This document shows, in pieces, positions 1-8,905 of a DNA stretch of 64,000 bases. Origin of the DNA: Bacteroidia bacterium. Its GTDB lineage: Bacteria > Bacteroidota > Bacteroidia > Bacteroidales > CAJPTX01. A model generated the notes under the pieces. The model saw nothing but the letters and a program-made list of their open reading frames with translations. It was not told the DNA's origin and made no database searches. Position 1 is the stretch's first letter. Each line of letters starts with the position of its first letter. The stretch lies in contig PDTX01000003.1 of assembly GCA_002749065.1 (NCBI GenBank), forward strand, positions 62,001-126,000, read 5' to 3'. A program made the position numbers and the translations under genes.

Positions 1-276
1 GCAACCGCCGTGCTCGGGCCAGCGGGCGAGCTGCTCGGCATCGTGACCGACGGCGACCTCCGCCGCATGCTCCAGCGCAAGCTCGACATCGAGACCACCC
101 TCGCGCGCGACATCATGTCGACGCAGCCCCACACGATAGCGAGCGACGAGCTGGCCATCAACGCGTTCAACCGGATGGAGCGGCACAAGATCACCCAGCT
201 TATCGTCCTGAACCAGGGTCGCTACGCCGGCATGCTCCACCTGCATGACCTCCTGCGGGAGGGCATAATAGGCTAG
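1..276 (+). CDS. kdsD: Arabinose-5-phosphate isomerase, C-terminal CBS part (partial)
   Basis: The reading frame is open from base 1, so the window cuts this gene and only the last 91 codons or so are present. The visible part is a pair of CBS motifs: the end of the first (GIVTDGDLRRML) and a complete second one (ARDIMSTQPHTIASDELAI onward). This arrangement is typical of KpsF/KdsD sugar-phosphate isomerases, which convert ribulose-5-phosphate to arabinose-5-phosphate for KDO and LPS synthesis. The SIS catalytic domain lies upstream of the window. The GTG at base 10 in the ORF track is internal. Another CBS-domain protein is possible, but the GDLRR motif favours KdsD. Confidence 0.75.
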   Translation, partial: ATAVLGPAGELLGIVTDGDLRRMLQRKLDIETTLARDIMSTQPHTIASDELAINAFNRMERHKITQLIVLNQGRYAGMLHLHDLLREGIIG

Positions 277-297
277 AATAAGTTCTGAAATTACTGT

Positions 298-2760
298 ATG
301 CGATTTGTACGTTTCCCCATATTCCTCTTCATCCTACTCTTCACCTTCCTCAGCGCCTCGGCCCAGTCGACCCGCGTGCGCGGCAAGATAGTCGATGCCG
401 ACACGGGCGAGCCCCTGGCCTTCATCGGGGTCACGGTCAAGGGGAAGCCCATCGGCACCATCACCGACGACCAGGGGATATACTTCCTGGAGACGCGGAC
501 CAGCTTCGACACCCTGGTCTTCAGCTACATCGGCTACCAGAGCCAGCAGCGCAGGGTGCAGCCCGGGAAGTTCCAGTACGTCAACATCAGCCTCAAGGCC
601 GAGAACATCCAGGTGGAGGAGGTCGTGGTGCGGCGCGAGCGTAGCCCGGCCCTCCGCGTCCTCGACTCGGTCATCGCCCACAAGGCACGCAACGACCCCC
701 GGGGCATCGACCGCTACCGATGCCGGGTCTACAACAAGCTCCAGGTCGACCTCAACAACATCGACTCCAGCACCTTCGACCTGGCCCCCTTCCGCTCCCT
801 GGCCTTCCTGCGCCAGCAGCTCGACACCAACGCCGCAACGGGCAAGGTGTACCTCCCGGCCTTCATGTCCGAGGCCGTCTCCACCGACTACTACCAGCGC
901 GACCCCCGGAAGGTCCGAGAGGTCATCGAGGCCTCACGCCTCTCCGGCGTGGAGAACGACGGCTTCGACCAGTTCATGGGCGGGCTCTACCAGGACATCA
1001 ACCTCTACGACAACTTCATCAACATCTTCGACAAGGGCCTGGTGAGCCCCATCAACAGCAGCGGACCCCTGTACTACCGCTACTTCCTGGTCGACTCCTC
1101 AGTCCGCCACGGCGTCAAGCACTACCAGATATCCTTCAAGCCCCGCCGCCGGGGCGAGCCCACCTTCAAGGGCTACATCTGGGTCGACACCGTCCACTAC
1201 GCCCTGGTCGAGGCCAAGATGGAGCTCACCGACGCCAACCTCAACTTCGTCAACTACCTGCTGCTCACCGAGGAGAGCGTGCTGGTGGACGACTCGGTCT
1301 ACTTCCCCCGCCGCAAGCAGTTCTTCATGGATGTCACCGTGGATAGGTTCCTGGGCGACTACACCATGGGCCTCTTCGGCCGCAAGACCGTGCTCTACGA
1401 CTCGGTGAAGCTCGGCGAGCCCATGCCCCGCGCCATCGCCCGCAACCCCAACGAGGTCATCCTCCGGAAGCAGATCGACACCGACGACTCCGCGGCCTGG
1501 AACAGGCTCCGCCCCGTGGAGCTCTCCCGCCAGGAGAAGCAGATATACCGCATGGTCGACACCGTCAAGAGCCTCCCCTTCTACACCGCCGCCCGAACGC
1601 TGGTGCGCACCTTCGCCCTGGGCTACATCCCCCTGAAGTACGTCGAGATCGGCCGGATATACAACTTCTACAGCCACAACCCCATAGAGGGGCACCGCGC
1701 CCTCTTCGGCCTACGAACCACCCGCGAGCTCTGGGAGCCCGTGCGCCTGAGCGGCTACGCGGCCTACGGGTTCAAGGACAGGGACTGGAAGTGGATGGGC
1801 CAGCTCGAGTGGGTGCAGAGCCGCTACCCCTGGCGGAAGTTCACCCTCCGGGCCAAGTACGACATGGTGACCCTCGGGGAGGACCCCGACCGCCTCTCGC
1901 AGAACAACATCCTGGGCACCATCCTGCGGCGCAAGTGGAACTACATGTACACCCCCGTGCGGAGCTACAGCCTGGACTACTACCACGAGGTCTACAGCGG
2001 CCTCAGCATGGAGGCCGGGCTGGGCTTCCACACCATCTACGCCACCCCCTACGTCACCTTCAACGAGCCGGATGGCACCGCCCACCGGGTGTTCGAGTAC
2101 CCCGAAATCGAGTTCGGCATACGGTGGAAGCACAAGGAGAAGTTCATCACCAACCGCTATGAGCGACGGGCCGCCTCGAGCAAGTACCCCGCCCTGTCGC
2201 TCCGCCTGACGGGCGCCCCCGGCCTGGGCCGCTTCTTCACCTACCCCTACCTCAAGGCCGAGGGGCAGTTCGACTGGAAAGTCCCCTTCAACCCCATCGG
2301 CTTCTCCCGCTTCATCCTCACGGGGGGCTACGTCCTCGGCGATGTGCCCTACCCCCTGCTCAAGCTCCACGAGGGCTCGGAGACCTACGGCCTCTCGCGC
2401 TACGGCTGGAACATGATGGGCTACTACGAGCTGGCCTCCGACCGATGGGCCTCCCTGGTCTGGGAGCACCACTTCAACGGTCTGCTATTCAACCATGTCC
2501 CCCTCCTCCGCGAGCTGCAGATCCGCGAGGTCGTGGCTGGCAAAATCCTGACGGGCGATGTGCGCCCCGCCAACCTCCAGCGCTTCACGCCCCCGGCCAG
2601 CCTGGAGGGCATCGGGCGGATACCCTACATCGAGCTCTCGGCCGGGGTTGAGAACATCCTCCACCTGATCCGCATCGATGCCGTGTGGCGACTGACCCAC
2701 AACGGCCCCAATAGGTCCTTCCCCCTGGGTCTCCGGGCGGGCATATACTTCCAGCTCTAG
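298..2760 (+). CDS. DUF5686 outer-membrane protein with carboxypeptidase-regulatory-like domain
   Basis: The 820-residue protein starts with a clear signal peptide (MRFVRFPIFLFILLF, cleavage after SASAQ). Residues about 25-110 form a CarboxypepD_reg-like beta domain (VRGKIVDADTGEPLAFIGV). The rest is the long DUF5686 region typical of Bacteroidota, with many alternating aromatic strands and a terminal aromatic strand ending in FQL, which suggests an outer-membrane beta-barrel. There is no TonB plug, so it is not a classical TonB-dependent transporter. It begins 21 bases after kdsD and may be cotranscribed with it. The molecular function of DUF5686 proteins is not known; a role in envelope maintenance is inference. 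Confidence 0.8.
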   Translation: MRFVRFPIFLFILLFTFLSASAQSTRVRGKIVDADTGEPLAFIGVTVKGKPIGTITDDQGIYFLETRTSFDTLVFSYIGYQSQQRRVQPGKFQYVNISLKAENIQVEEVVVRRERSPALRVLDSVIAHKARNDPRGIDRYRCRVYNKLQVDLNNIDSSTFDLAPFRSLAFLRQQLDTNAATGKVYLPAFMSEAVSTDYYQRDPRKVREVIEASRLSGVENDGFDQFMGGLYQDINLYDNFINIFDKGLVSPINSSGPLYYRYFLVDSSVRHGVKHYQISFKPRRRGEPTFKGYIWVDTVHYALVEAKMELTDANLNFVNYLLLTEESVLVDDSVYFPRRKQFFMDVTVDRFLGDYTMGLFGRKTVLYDSVKLGEPMPRAIARNPNEVILRKQIDTDDSAAWNRLRPVELSRQEKQIYRMVDTVKSLPFYTAARTLVRTFALGYIPLKYVEIGRIYNFYSHNPIEGHRALFGLRTTRELWEPVRLSGYAAYGFKDRDWKWMGQLEWVQSRYPWRKFTLRAKYDMVTLGEDPDRLSQNNILGTILRRKWNYMYTPVRSYSLDYYHEVYSGLSMEAGLGFHTIYATPYVTFNEPDGTAHRVFEYPEIEFGIRWKHKEKFITNRYERRAASSKYPALSLRLTGAPGLGRFFTYPYLKAEGQFDWKVPFNPIGFSRFILTGGYVLGDVPYPLLKLHEGSETYGLSRYGWNMMGYYELASDRWASLVWEHHFNGLLFNHVPLLRELQIREVVAGKILTGDVRPANLQRFTPPASLEGIGRIPYIELSAGVENILHLIRIDAVWRLTHNGPNRSFPLGLRAGIYFQL

Positions 2761-2766
2761 CTAGCC

Positions 2767-3249
2767 ATGCTCTACTTTACACATCCTTTCGCCCGTACGT
2801 TCCACCTTCTGCTCCTTCTGCTCGCGAGCGGCGCGCTCTCCGGCTGCGGCCTGGACGCGCATCGGCAGGGAATGGTCCGCCGGGTGAACCTCCCGGGTGG
2901 CTGGCAGGCCACCGGGCTGCCCTACCGCCTCGGCGGGGAGGAGGCTCCGTTGCCCGGCGCCCTCGGGCTGGACAGCCTCAGCCTGGCGGAAATCTACATC
3001 TACGGGCATGACACCTGCCGGCTCCTCCCCAGCCCGGGTGGCCCGCACCTGAGCCTCCGCTGGGCCTACGATGAGCACAGCAACGAGCTGACCCTTAGCC
3101 GTATGGACGATGATGGGGCGGAGGCCGAACTGTACGCCACCCTGCGGATAATTCCCCAGGATACGCTGCTGTACGTCGGGGTGGGTACGGACCCGGCCAG
3201 CGGCAAGACGCTCTACAAGCCCTTCCGGCGCGTCTACTGGTTCTACTAG
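2767..3249 (+). CDS. Small putative lipoprotein of unknown function
   Basis: The 160-residue protein begins with a lipoprotein signal sequence (hydrophobic LLLLLLASGA followed by a lipobox, LSGC), so it is probably anchored to a membrane after cleavage at that cysteine. The mature part has no motif that I recognise; it is a mixed beta-rich sequence ending in RVYWFY. The gene follows the DUF5686 gene by 6 bases on the same strand, so the two are probably in one transcript and may act together in the outer membrane (inference). An inverted repeat that could terminate the transcript follows at about 3304-3345. Confidence 0.65.
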   Translation: MLYFTHPFARTFHLLLLLLASGALSGCGLDAHRQGMVRRVNLPGGWQATGLPYRLGGEEAPLPGALGLDSLSLAEIYIYGHDTCRLLPSPGGPHLSLRWAYDEHSNELTLSRMDDDGAEAELYATLRIIPQDTLLYVGVGTDPASGKTLYKPFRRVYWFY

Positions 3250-3303
3250 GGTTGCATATCCATCTCGCCCAGCTTTGGGCACCATTCTTCGGCATTAGGA
3301 AAA

Positions 3304-3345
3304 GCGAGAGCGGCGGCGACCCCTACGGGCCGTCGCCGCTCTCGC
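3304..3345. terminator. Putative bidirectional hairpin terminator
   Basis: A 12-bp perfect stem (GCGAGAGCGGCG pairing with CGCCGCTCTCGC) encloses an 18-base loop. It lies between the ends of the lipoprotein gene and the convergent DUF1573 gene, where a shared terminator is expected. No long T run follows on either strand. Confidence 0.6.
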
Positions 3346-3368
3346 GTATTCCGTCGTGGGTGGGTGGC

Positions 3369-3797
3369 CTAGAAGAGGCGGTTCTTCTCGCGGTCCTTGA
3401 TGACGGTGCCGAATATCTTGTGCTGTATCTCCTTTCGCTTGGGGTCGTTGGAGAGGATGGTGACGACGCGGCTGATGGCCTGGGGCTTGGGCTCTATGCG
3501 GAAGAAGACCTTGATCTCGCCGGTCTTCCCGGGCAGGATGGGCCCCTTGGGGTAGGACTTGATCTCGGTGCCGCAGCAGCCGCTGACGCTCTGGAGTATG
3601 AGGGGCGCATCGCCGCTGTTGTGCACGGTGAAGGCGACGTTGCCGGTGCCCTCGTGGAGCTCCTTGATCTGGATCTGGCCCATCTTGATGGTGTCGGGGG
3701 TGACCTCTATCTGGGGGGCCTTGGCCCAAGCCGTGGCGGGGAGCAGGGCCAGCGCGAGCAGGGGCAGGAGGGCGAGTACGGGAAGGATTCGCTTCAT
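3369..3797 (-). CDS. DUF1573 domain protein, exported
   Basis: The 142-residue protein has an N-terminal signal peptide (MKRILPVLALLPLLALALLPATAWA) followed by a single DUF1573 domain, an Ig-like beta-sandwich of the ASPM/SPD-2/Hydin type. The diagnostic stretch is the CCGTE motif after a VHNSGDAPL strand, then PILPGKTGEIKV. Proteins of this family are abundant in Bacteroidota, and their role is unknown; they are thought to be periplasmic or surface adaptors. The gene is divergent from the PorE-like gene, with about 118 bases between the starts, and convergent with the lipoprotein gene. Confidence 0.85.
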   Translation of the reverse strand: MKRILPVLALLPLLALALLPATAWAKAPQIEVTPDTIKMGQIQIKELHEGTGNVAFTVHNSGDAPLILQSVSGCCGTEIKSYPKGPILPGKTGEIKVFFRIEPKPQAISRVVTILSNDPKRKEIQHKIFGTVIKDREKNRLF

Positions 3798-3880
3798 AGT
3801 TCCTAATGGATTTGGTTACCGTAAGAGTAAACGTCGTGCGGGGAGCTTTGTTGCCCGGAGCGCGGTAAAAGAAATAATCG

Positions 3881-3888
3881 TATATTTG
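3881..3888 (+). promoter_or_regulatory. Putative -7 promoter element of the porE-like gene
   Basis: TATATTTG matches the Bacteroidota -7 consensus TAnnTTTG and lies 26 bases before the chosen ATG at 3915. No convincing -33 TTTG is found at the usual 19-21 base spacing. Confidence 0.5.
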
Positions 3889-3914
3889 CGTGACCTTTGA
3901 TTCGGAACACAAGT

Positions 3915-5969
3915 ATGATGACAATGACTGAGCGATTGGCGCGTGTGCATGCGCTCGTGGGGGGGGCGCGAGGCTGCCTACTGGCCCTGTTGCTGGGCCT
4001 GGGGGTGCTTCTCCCGCTGGCCTCGCATGGGCAGATGAGTAAGATAGAGCAGGCGAATGCCTTCTACCGGGCCGGGGGCTACATGTCGGCCCTGCCGCTG
4101 TACAAGGAGGTGATGGAGACGGTGAACAAGGATGAGCTGGGGGACTACCTCTTCAAGATCGGGGAGTGCTACCGCCTCACGGGGCAGTACCGCCAGGCGA
4201 CCATCTGGTACCACAAGTCGATACTGCGCGATTTCCGCGACCCGAAGGTGCATCTCTACTACGCGCAGTGTCTGCTGGCCGTGGAGAAGTACGACGAGGC
4301 GAAGGTGGAGTTCGAGAACTACAAGAAGCTGATGCCCAACGATGAGCGGGCGGCCAACGGGCTGGAGTCGGTGGAGCTGGCCAAGTCGTGGTCCGAGTCG
4401 CCCACCGGGTACAAGATCCGCAACATGCGCTCCATCAACAGCAAGTACAACGACTACGGCCCCGTCTACGGCTCGAAGGACTACCGTACGCTGTTCTTCA
4501 CCTCCTCGCGCGAGGAGGCCACCGGGAAGAAGTACCACGCCGGCACTGGGGAGAAGTTCAGCGACATCTTCGTCTCGCTGAGCAACGGGGCGGGGCGCTG
4601 GAGCAAGCCCCAGCTCATGAAGGGCTCGGTCAATACGGAGGTGGAGGAGGGGACACCGGGGGTCAACTCCAGCTTCACCAATTTCTACTTCACGCAGTGC
4701 AAGTCGACCAAGAAGCGGCGGAAGAAGACCGACCACCTGGGCTGCCAGATCTACGAGGCGCGGCAGACCGGCCAGGGCTTCGACGAGGCCAAGCTCATAC
4801 CCATAGCCCCCGACTCCGTCGTGGTGGCCCACCCGGCCATCTCGCCCGACGGGCTACAGCTCTACTTCACGAGCGACCTCCCGGGGGGCTTCGGCGGCAC
4901 CGATATCTGGATGGTGAGCCGCACCAGCGTCGACGGGGCCTGGGGCAAACCCATGAACATGGGCTCGGCCTTCAACACCTCCGGCAACGAGATGTTCCCC
5001 TACGTCCACGCCGACGGCACGGTCTACTTCTCCTCGGACGGCCTGCCGGGCATGGGGGGGCTGGACATCTTCAAGGCCACACCCCGCAGCGACAGCAGCT
5101 TCAAGGTTGAGAACATGCGCGCGCCGGTGAACTCCTCGAGCGACGACTTCGGCATCACCTTCCAGGCCGAGCGGGAGGAGGGCTTCTTCTCCTCGAACCG
5201 GCCGAAGGGGCGGGGGGGCGACGACATCTACTGGTTCTACCTCGCGCCGCTGACCTTCAACATGGCGGGCACCATCCAGGATGAGAAGGAGGGCAAGCCG
5301 CTCCAGGGCGTGAAGGTCCGCCTGGTGGGCAGCGACGGCTCCATCCAGTACGTCCGCACGAATTCCAAGGGCCAGTACAAGTTCATGCTCTCGCCCAACA
5401 CGGAGTACGTGGTGGTGAGCATGGTGAAGGGCTACCTGAATGGCAAGACGAAGGTGTCGACCAAGGGGCTCTCGGCCAGCAAGGACTTCGAGCAGATCGT
5501 GAAGATGAGCTTCGCCGGGGGCGGGAAGGCCATCTCGATTCCGAATATCTTCTACGATGTGGGTAAGCACGAGCTGCGGCCTGAGTCGGGCGAGGCGCTC
5601 CAGCAGCTGGTCCAGCTCCTGAACGACAACCCCCAAATCAAGGTGGAGATAGGCTCGCACACCGACGCGGTGGGCTCCGAGAAGTTCAACTACCAGCTAT
5701 CCAAGCGTCGTGCGCAGTCGGTGGTCCGCTACCTCATAGAGCAGGGCGTGACGGCCAGCCGCCTACGGCCCAAGGGCTACGCCGCGACCCTGCCCGCCGT
5801 GGTGAACGAGGCTGACCACGAGCGGCATCCCTTCCTGCCAGTAGGCCAGAAGCTCGACGCGAAGTACATCCGCCGCCTAACCGAGCCGCAGCAGGAGGTG
5901 GCAAGGCAGATAAACCGACGCACGACCTTCCGGGTTATCGCGGAGAGCGATGACGAGCCGGGTGTCTAA
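3915..5969 (+). CDS. porE: PorE-like T9SS component: TPR, PD40 propeller, regulatory-like and OmpA domains
   Basis: From the ATG at 3915 the protein has 684 residues; the track start at 3897 is a TTG lying just after the -7 element. Domains in order are a signal peptide (LLALLLGLGVLLPLASHGQ), TPR helices at about 40-160, a PD40/WD40-like propeller at about 180-430 with repeated blades (YFTSDLPGGFGGTDIW, YFSSDGLPGMGGLDIF), a CarboxypepD_reg-like domain at about 440-530, and a C-terminal OmpA peptidoglycan-binding domain (FYDVGKHELRP, GSHTDAVGSEKFN). This is the architecture of Porphyromonas gingivalis PorE (PG1058), a periplasmic T9SS protein that links the secretion machine to peptidoglycan. 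Related OmpA/TPR proteins exist, so the exact orthology is likely but unproven. A T9SS cargo is encoded at 45.5 kb. Confidence 0.75.
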   Translation: MMTMTERLARVHALVGGARGCLLALLLGLGVLLPLASHGQMSKIEQANAFYRAGGYMSALPLYKEVMETVNKDELGDYLFKIGECYRLTGQYRQATIWYHKSILRDFRDPKVHLYYAQCLLAVEKYDEAKVEFENYKKLMPNDERAANGLESVELAKSWSESPTGYKIRNMRSINSKYNDYGPVYGSKDYRTLFFTSSREEATGKKYHAGTGEKFSDIFVSLSNGAGRWSKPQLMKGSVNTEVEEGTPGVNSSFTNFYFTQCKSTKKRRKKTDHLGCQIYEARQTGQGFDEAKLIPIAPDSVVVAHPAISPDGLQLYFTSDLPGGFGGTDIWMVSRTSVDGAWGKPMNMGSAFNTSGNEMFPYVHADGTVYFSSDGLPGMGGLDIFKATPRSDSSFKVENMRAPVNSSSDDFGITFQAEREEGFFSSNRPKGRGGDDIYWFYLAPLTFNMAGTIQDEKEGKPLQGVKVRLVGSDGSIQYVRTNSKGQYKFMLSPNTEYVVVSMVKGYLNGKTKVSTKGLSASKDFEQIVKMSFAGGGKAISIPNIFYDVGKHELRPESGEALQQLVQLLNDNPQIKVEIGSHTDAVGSEKFNYQLSKRRAQSVVRYLIEQGVTASRLRPKGYAATLPAVVNEADHERHPFLPVGQKLDAKYIRRLTEPQQEVARQINRRTTFRVIAESDDEPGV

Positions 5970-6002
5970 CATTAGGGCTGGTAGAGCAGAGGGAGGTATC
6001 CA

Positions 6003-6377
6003 ATGGCAAGGAAACGCATGATACAACTAGTACTCCTCGCGCTACTCCTACCCCTTCTGGTGGCCGGTGGCCCGGCGAGCGCGCAGAAGTTCTACCAATG
6101 CCAGGTAGGCGAGGTGGCCGATGTCAAGGTGTGGGCGGCGGAAACGCCGGAGGAGGCCGATTTCTGGGCCTACTTCGTGTACGATGCCTCCGAGCTGGGT
6201 GGGCCTGGTGTGGTCATGCAGGTGCCGACGGCGGCGGAGGCGGCCTTCAAGCTGACCTTCGTGGACAAGCAGGAGGAGGCGGACTTCTCGCTCTGGCTGA
6301 TAGAGGACAAGGCCAAGGCCGGCTGGCATAGGCCAGAGAGGTCCCGGGTGCTCGACAAGTACATCAAGAAGAAGTAG
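6003..6377 (+). CDS. Small exported protein, DUF6150-like
   Basis: The 124-residue protein starts with a signal peptide (VLLALLLPLLVAGGPASAQ). The rest consists of short similar strands with alternating acidic and aromatic residues (ADVKVWAAETPEEADFWAYF, EEADFSLWLIEDKAKAGW), resembling the repeated 'xADLxVYxxxxxxEA' pattern of DUF6150 proteins. It ends in a lysine-rich tail (KYIKKK). The gene follows porE by 33 bases and precedes the AIR synthase gene by 10 bases, all on the plus strand. Function is unknown and family membership is a pattern match only. Confidence 0.6.
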   Translation: MARKRMIQLVLLALLLPLLVAGGPASAQKFYQCQVGEVADVKVWAAETPEEADFWAYFVYDASELGGPGVVMQVPTAAEAAFKLTFVDKQEEADFSLWLIEDKAKAGWHRPERSRVLDKYIKKK

Positions 6378-6387
6378 GAGCGTAGGA

Positions 6388-7563
6388 ATGGCATCATCGC
6401 GCTACATGCAGCGTGGCGTTTCGTCCCAGAAGGAGGATGTGCACGCCGCGATATCCCGGCTCGATAAGGGCCTCTTCCCCAAGGCTTTCTGCAAGATTAG
6501 CCCCGACATCCTGGGAGGGGATGAGGACTACTGCGTGATCATGCATGCGGATGGGGCGGGGACGAAATCCTCGCTGGCCTACGCGTACTGGCGCGAGACG
6601 GGCGACCTGTCCGTGTGGCGGGGGATAGCCCAGGATGCCATCGTCATGAACCTGGACGACCTCCTGTGCGTGGGGGTGACCGACGACATTCTGCTCTCCT
6701 CGACGATAGGGCGCAACAAGCGGCTCGTGCCCGGCGAGGTCATCAGCGCCATCATTGAGGGCACGGAGGAGGTCTGCGCCATGCTGCGGAGCCACGGGGT
6801 GAACATCCGGCTGACAGGGGGCGAGACGGCCGATGTGGGCGACCTGGTGCGCACCGTAATCGTGGACAGCACCGTGGTGGCCCGCCTGCCGAGACGGGAG
6901 GTCATCTCCAACGACAGGATAGCCCCCGGCGATGTGATTGTGGGGCTAAGCTCCTTTGGCCAAGCGAGCTACGAGACGGAGTACAACGGCGGGATGGGGA
7001 GCAATGGCCTCACGTCCGCCCGCCACGACGTGTTCTCCAAGCTGGTGGCCGAGCGCTTCCCGGAGACCTACGACGGGGGGATAGACCCCGAGCTGGTCTA
7101 CAGCGGCTCGCTGGGGCTGACGGATGCCGTGGAGGGCAGCCCGCTGGATGCGGGGCGGCTGGTGCTCAGCCCGACGCGCACCTACGCGCCGGTAATCCGT
7201 GAGGTCCTCGCGCAGCTCGGGCAACGTGTACACGGCCTGGTGCACTGCTCCGGCGGGGCGCAGACGAAGGTGTTGCACTTCGTGGAGGGGCTGCGCGTGG
7301 TGAAGGATGCGCTCTTCCCCACGCCCCCGCTCTTCCGGCTCATTCAGCGGGAGTCGGGTACGGATTGGCGGGAGATGTATCAGGTCTTCAACATGGGCCA
7401 CCGGATGGAGGTCTACCTCCCCGAGGAGCACGCGCAGACGGTGGTGGATATCGCCCAGGGCTACGGGGTGGATGCCCGGGTGGTGGGGCGATGCGAGGCG
7501 AAGGAGGGTAGGGCAGAGGTGCTGATTGTCTCGCCGCACGGGGAGTTCCGCTACGGGGGGTAG
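6388..7563 (+). CDS. purM: Phosphoribosylformylglycinamidine cyclo-ligase (AIR synthase)
   Basis: The 391-residue protein resembles the AIR-synthase-related proteins annotated as PurM in Bacteroides and Porphyromonas. It has the early ATP/substrate segment (MHADGAGTKSSLAYAYW), the acidic metal-binding region (AIVMNLDDLLCVG), the LTGGETADVGDLVRT motif and the C-terminal half (YQVFNMGHRMEVYLP). In purine synthesis the enzyme closes the imidazole ring of AIR using ATP. The protein is longer than the roughly 345 residues of E. coli PurM, which is usual for this Bacteroidota form. It starts with ATG 10 bases after the DUF6150-like gene. Confidence 0.8.
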   Translation: MASSRYMQRGVSSQKEDVHAAISRLDKGLFPKAFCKISPDILGGDEDYCVIMHADGAGTKSSLAYAYWRETGDLSVWRGIAQDAIVMNLDDLLCVGVTDDILLSSTIGRNKRLVPGEVISAIIEGTEEVCAMLRSHGVNIRLTGGETADVGDLVRTVIVDSTVVARLPRREVISNDRIAPGDVIVGLSSFGQASYETEYNGGMGSNGLTSARHDVFSKLVAERFPETYDGGIDPELVYSGSLGLTDAVEGSPLDAGRLVLSPTRTYAPVIREVLAQLGQRVHGLVHCSGGAQTKVLHFVEGLRVVKDALFPTPPLFRLIQRESGTDWREMYQVFNMGHRMEVYLPEEHAQTVVDIAQGYGVDARVVGRCEAKEGRAEVLIVSPHGEFRYGG

Positions 7564-7617
7564 CCGGTAGAGGCCAGAGCCAGAGTTTTGGTTTCCCTTT
7601 TTGGGTGGCTTCTCGGT

Positions 7618-7661
7618 TTTACGAGCTGCATCTAGTAAATTTACGAGCCGTATCTAGTAAA
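7618..7661. repeat. Two abutting 22-bp palindrome-like repeats upstream of the AAA14 ATPase
   Basis: Bases 7618-7639 and 7640-7661 are tandem 22-bp copies that differ at two central positions (AGCTGCAT against AGCCGTAT) and touch with no spacer. Each begins TTTACGAG and ends CTAGTAAA, so each is itself an imperfect palindrome (18 of 22 positions in the first copy). They end 51 bases before the ATPase start and about 16 bases before a -7-like TACCTTCG, a position expected for an operator. That they bind a regulator is inference. Confidence 0.75.
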
Positions 7662-7677
7662 ATCTGCACGAAAGGGC

Positions 7678-7685
7678 TACCTTCG
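7678..7685 (+). promoter_or_regulatory. Putative -7 promoter element of the AAA14 ATPase gene
   Basis: TACCTTCG resembles the -7 consensus TAnnTTTG with one change (TTCG for TTTG). The same variant recurs before several genes in this window. It lies 27 bases before the ATG, just downstream of the tandem 22-bp repeats. Confidence 0.45.
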
Positions 7686-7712
7686 CGCCATTGGCTTGCT
7701 TAGCAATGGATT

Positions 7713-8897
7713 ATGGAGTATAGCAGACCGCAGCTTCGGGAGCTGAAGGAGCGTATTCTGGCCCCGCGGCGGCAGCTGCAGATGCTGGTGGGGCCTCGGC
7801 AGGTGGGGAAGACGACCATGGTGGGCCAGCTGCTCAGGGGGCTGTCGATGCCAGTTGTGTCCGTCTCGGCCGATGGCGTGCTGACCGACGGGCGGGCGTG
7901 GATATCGCAGGTGTGGAGCAATGTGCGGCGTTTGCTGGCCGAGGGGGCGGGGGAGGCGCTGCTGGTGATAGACGAGGTGCAGAAGGTGGACCAGTGGAGC
8001 TCGGTGGTCAAGGCGGAGTGGGATGCCGATACGCGCGATGGCCTCGGCCTGAAGGTTCTGCTCCTGGGCTCGTCGACCCTGCTGATTGATAGGGGCTTGA
8101 GCGAATCCCTCATGGGTCGTTTCCGCCTCATGAGGCTGGGCCACTGGTCGTACAGGGAGATGGCCGATGCCTTCGGCTGGTCGCTGGAGCAGTACGTCTA
8201 CTTCGGCGGCTATCCGGGTTCGGCGGGCTTCATCGACCGTGAGGACGATTGGTACGACTACGTTCTGCACTCGCTCGTCGAGCCGACAATCTCGCTCGAT
8301 GTCCTCATGATGTCCCAGGTCAACAAGCCCATGCTGCTCCGCCGCGCCTTCGAGCTGGGCTGCGCCTACTCCGGGCAGCTGCTCTCCTACACCAAGATGC
8401 TCGGGCAGCTTCAGGATAAGGGCAACACGACCACCCTCTCGCACTACCTCAAGCTGCTGGACGAGGCGGGCCTGCTGGGGGCGCTGGAGAAGTACGCGGG
8501 GGAAGAGCTGCGACGGCGGGCCTCCATCCCGAAGTTTCAGGTATACAACAGCGCGCTGCTCGCGGCGCAGGGGCATGGGTCGTTCCAGTCGGCGCGGCTG
8601 GATGGTAGGGAGTGGGGGCGGCGCGTCGAGTCGGCCGTTGGTGCGCACCTGCTCAACCAGTGCATGGGGGGCGCGCTGCGGCTCTACTACTGGCGGGATG
8701 GGGGGCAGGAGGTGGACTTCGTGCTGGAGCACCGTGGGCGGGTGGTGGCCCTCGAGGTGAAGTCGAACGCCGCCGGGATGAAGCGTGGGATGGAGGCTTT
8801 TGTGCGGCGATTTAGCCCCCACCGAACGTACCTTGTGGGTGAGGCTGGCTTGCCGCTGGGGGATTTCCTCAGCATGGATGCGCGGGGGCTATTCTAG
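7713..8897 (+). CDS. ATP-binding protein, AAA14 / DUF4143 family
   Basis: The 394-residue protein has a Walker A motif at about residues 26-35 (VGPRQVGKTT), a Walker B motif at about 84-91 (LLVIDEVQ), and the C-terminal DUF4143 nuclease-like region with a PD-(D/E)XK-type signature (EVDFVLEHRGRVVALEVKS). This is the standard layout of a mobile family of Bacteroidota and archaeal ATPases whose biological role is not settled; toxin-like and regulatory roles have been suggested. It is convergent with the restriction-modification gene (8 bases between stops) and preceded by two palindrome-like repeats that probably control it. Many genomes carry several copies. Confidence 0.85.
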   Translation: MEYSRPQLRELKERILAPRRQLQMLVGPRQVGKTTMVGQLLRGLSMPVVSVSADGVLTDGRAWISQVWSNVRRLLAEGAGEALLVIDEVQKVDQWSSVVKAEWDADTRDGLGLKVLLLGSSTLLIDRGLSESLMGRFRLMRLGHWSYREMADAFGWSLEQYVYFGGYPGSAGFIDREDDWYDYVLHSLVEPTISLDVLMMSQVNKPMLLRRAFELGCAYSGQLLSYTKMLGQLQDKGNTTTLSHYLKLLDEAGLLGALEKYAGEELRRRASIPKFQVYNSALLAAQGHGSFQSARLDGREWGRRVESAVGAHLLNQCMGGALRLYYWRDGGQEVDFVLEHRGRVVALEVKSNAAGMKRGMEAFVRRFSPHRTYLVGEAGLPLGDFLSMDARGLF

Positions 8898-8905
8898 GCC
8901 TCGGG

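Noticed and set aside
3959-3966. Run of eight G near the porE N-terminus as a phase-variation tract
   Set aside because: Other eight-G runs occur in the barrel gene near 24516 and twice in nqrF, so this length is ordinary in this GC-rich sequence. No frame is broken by it.
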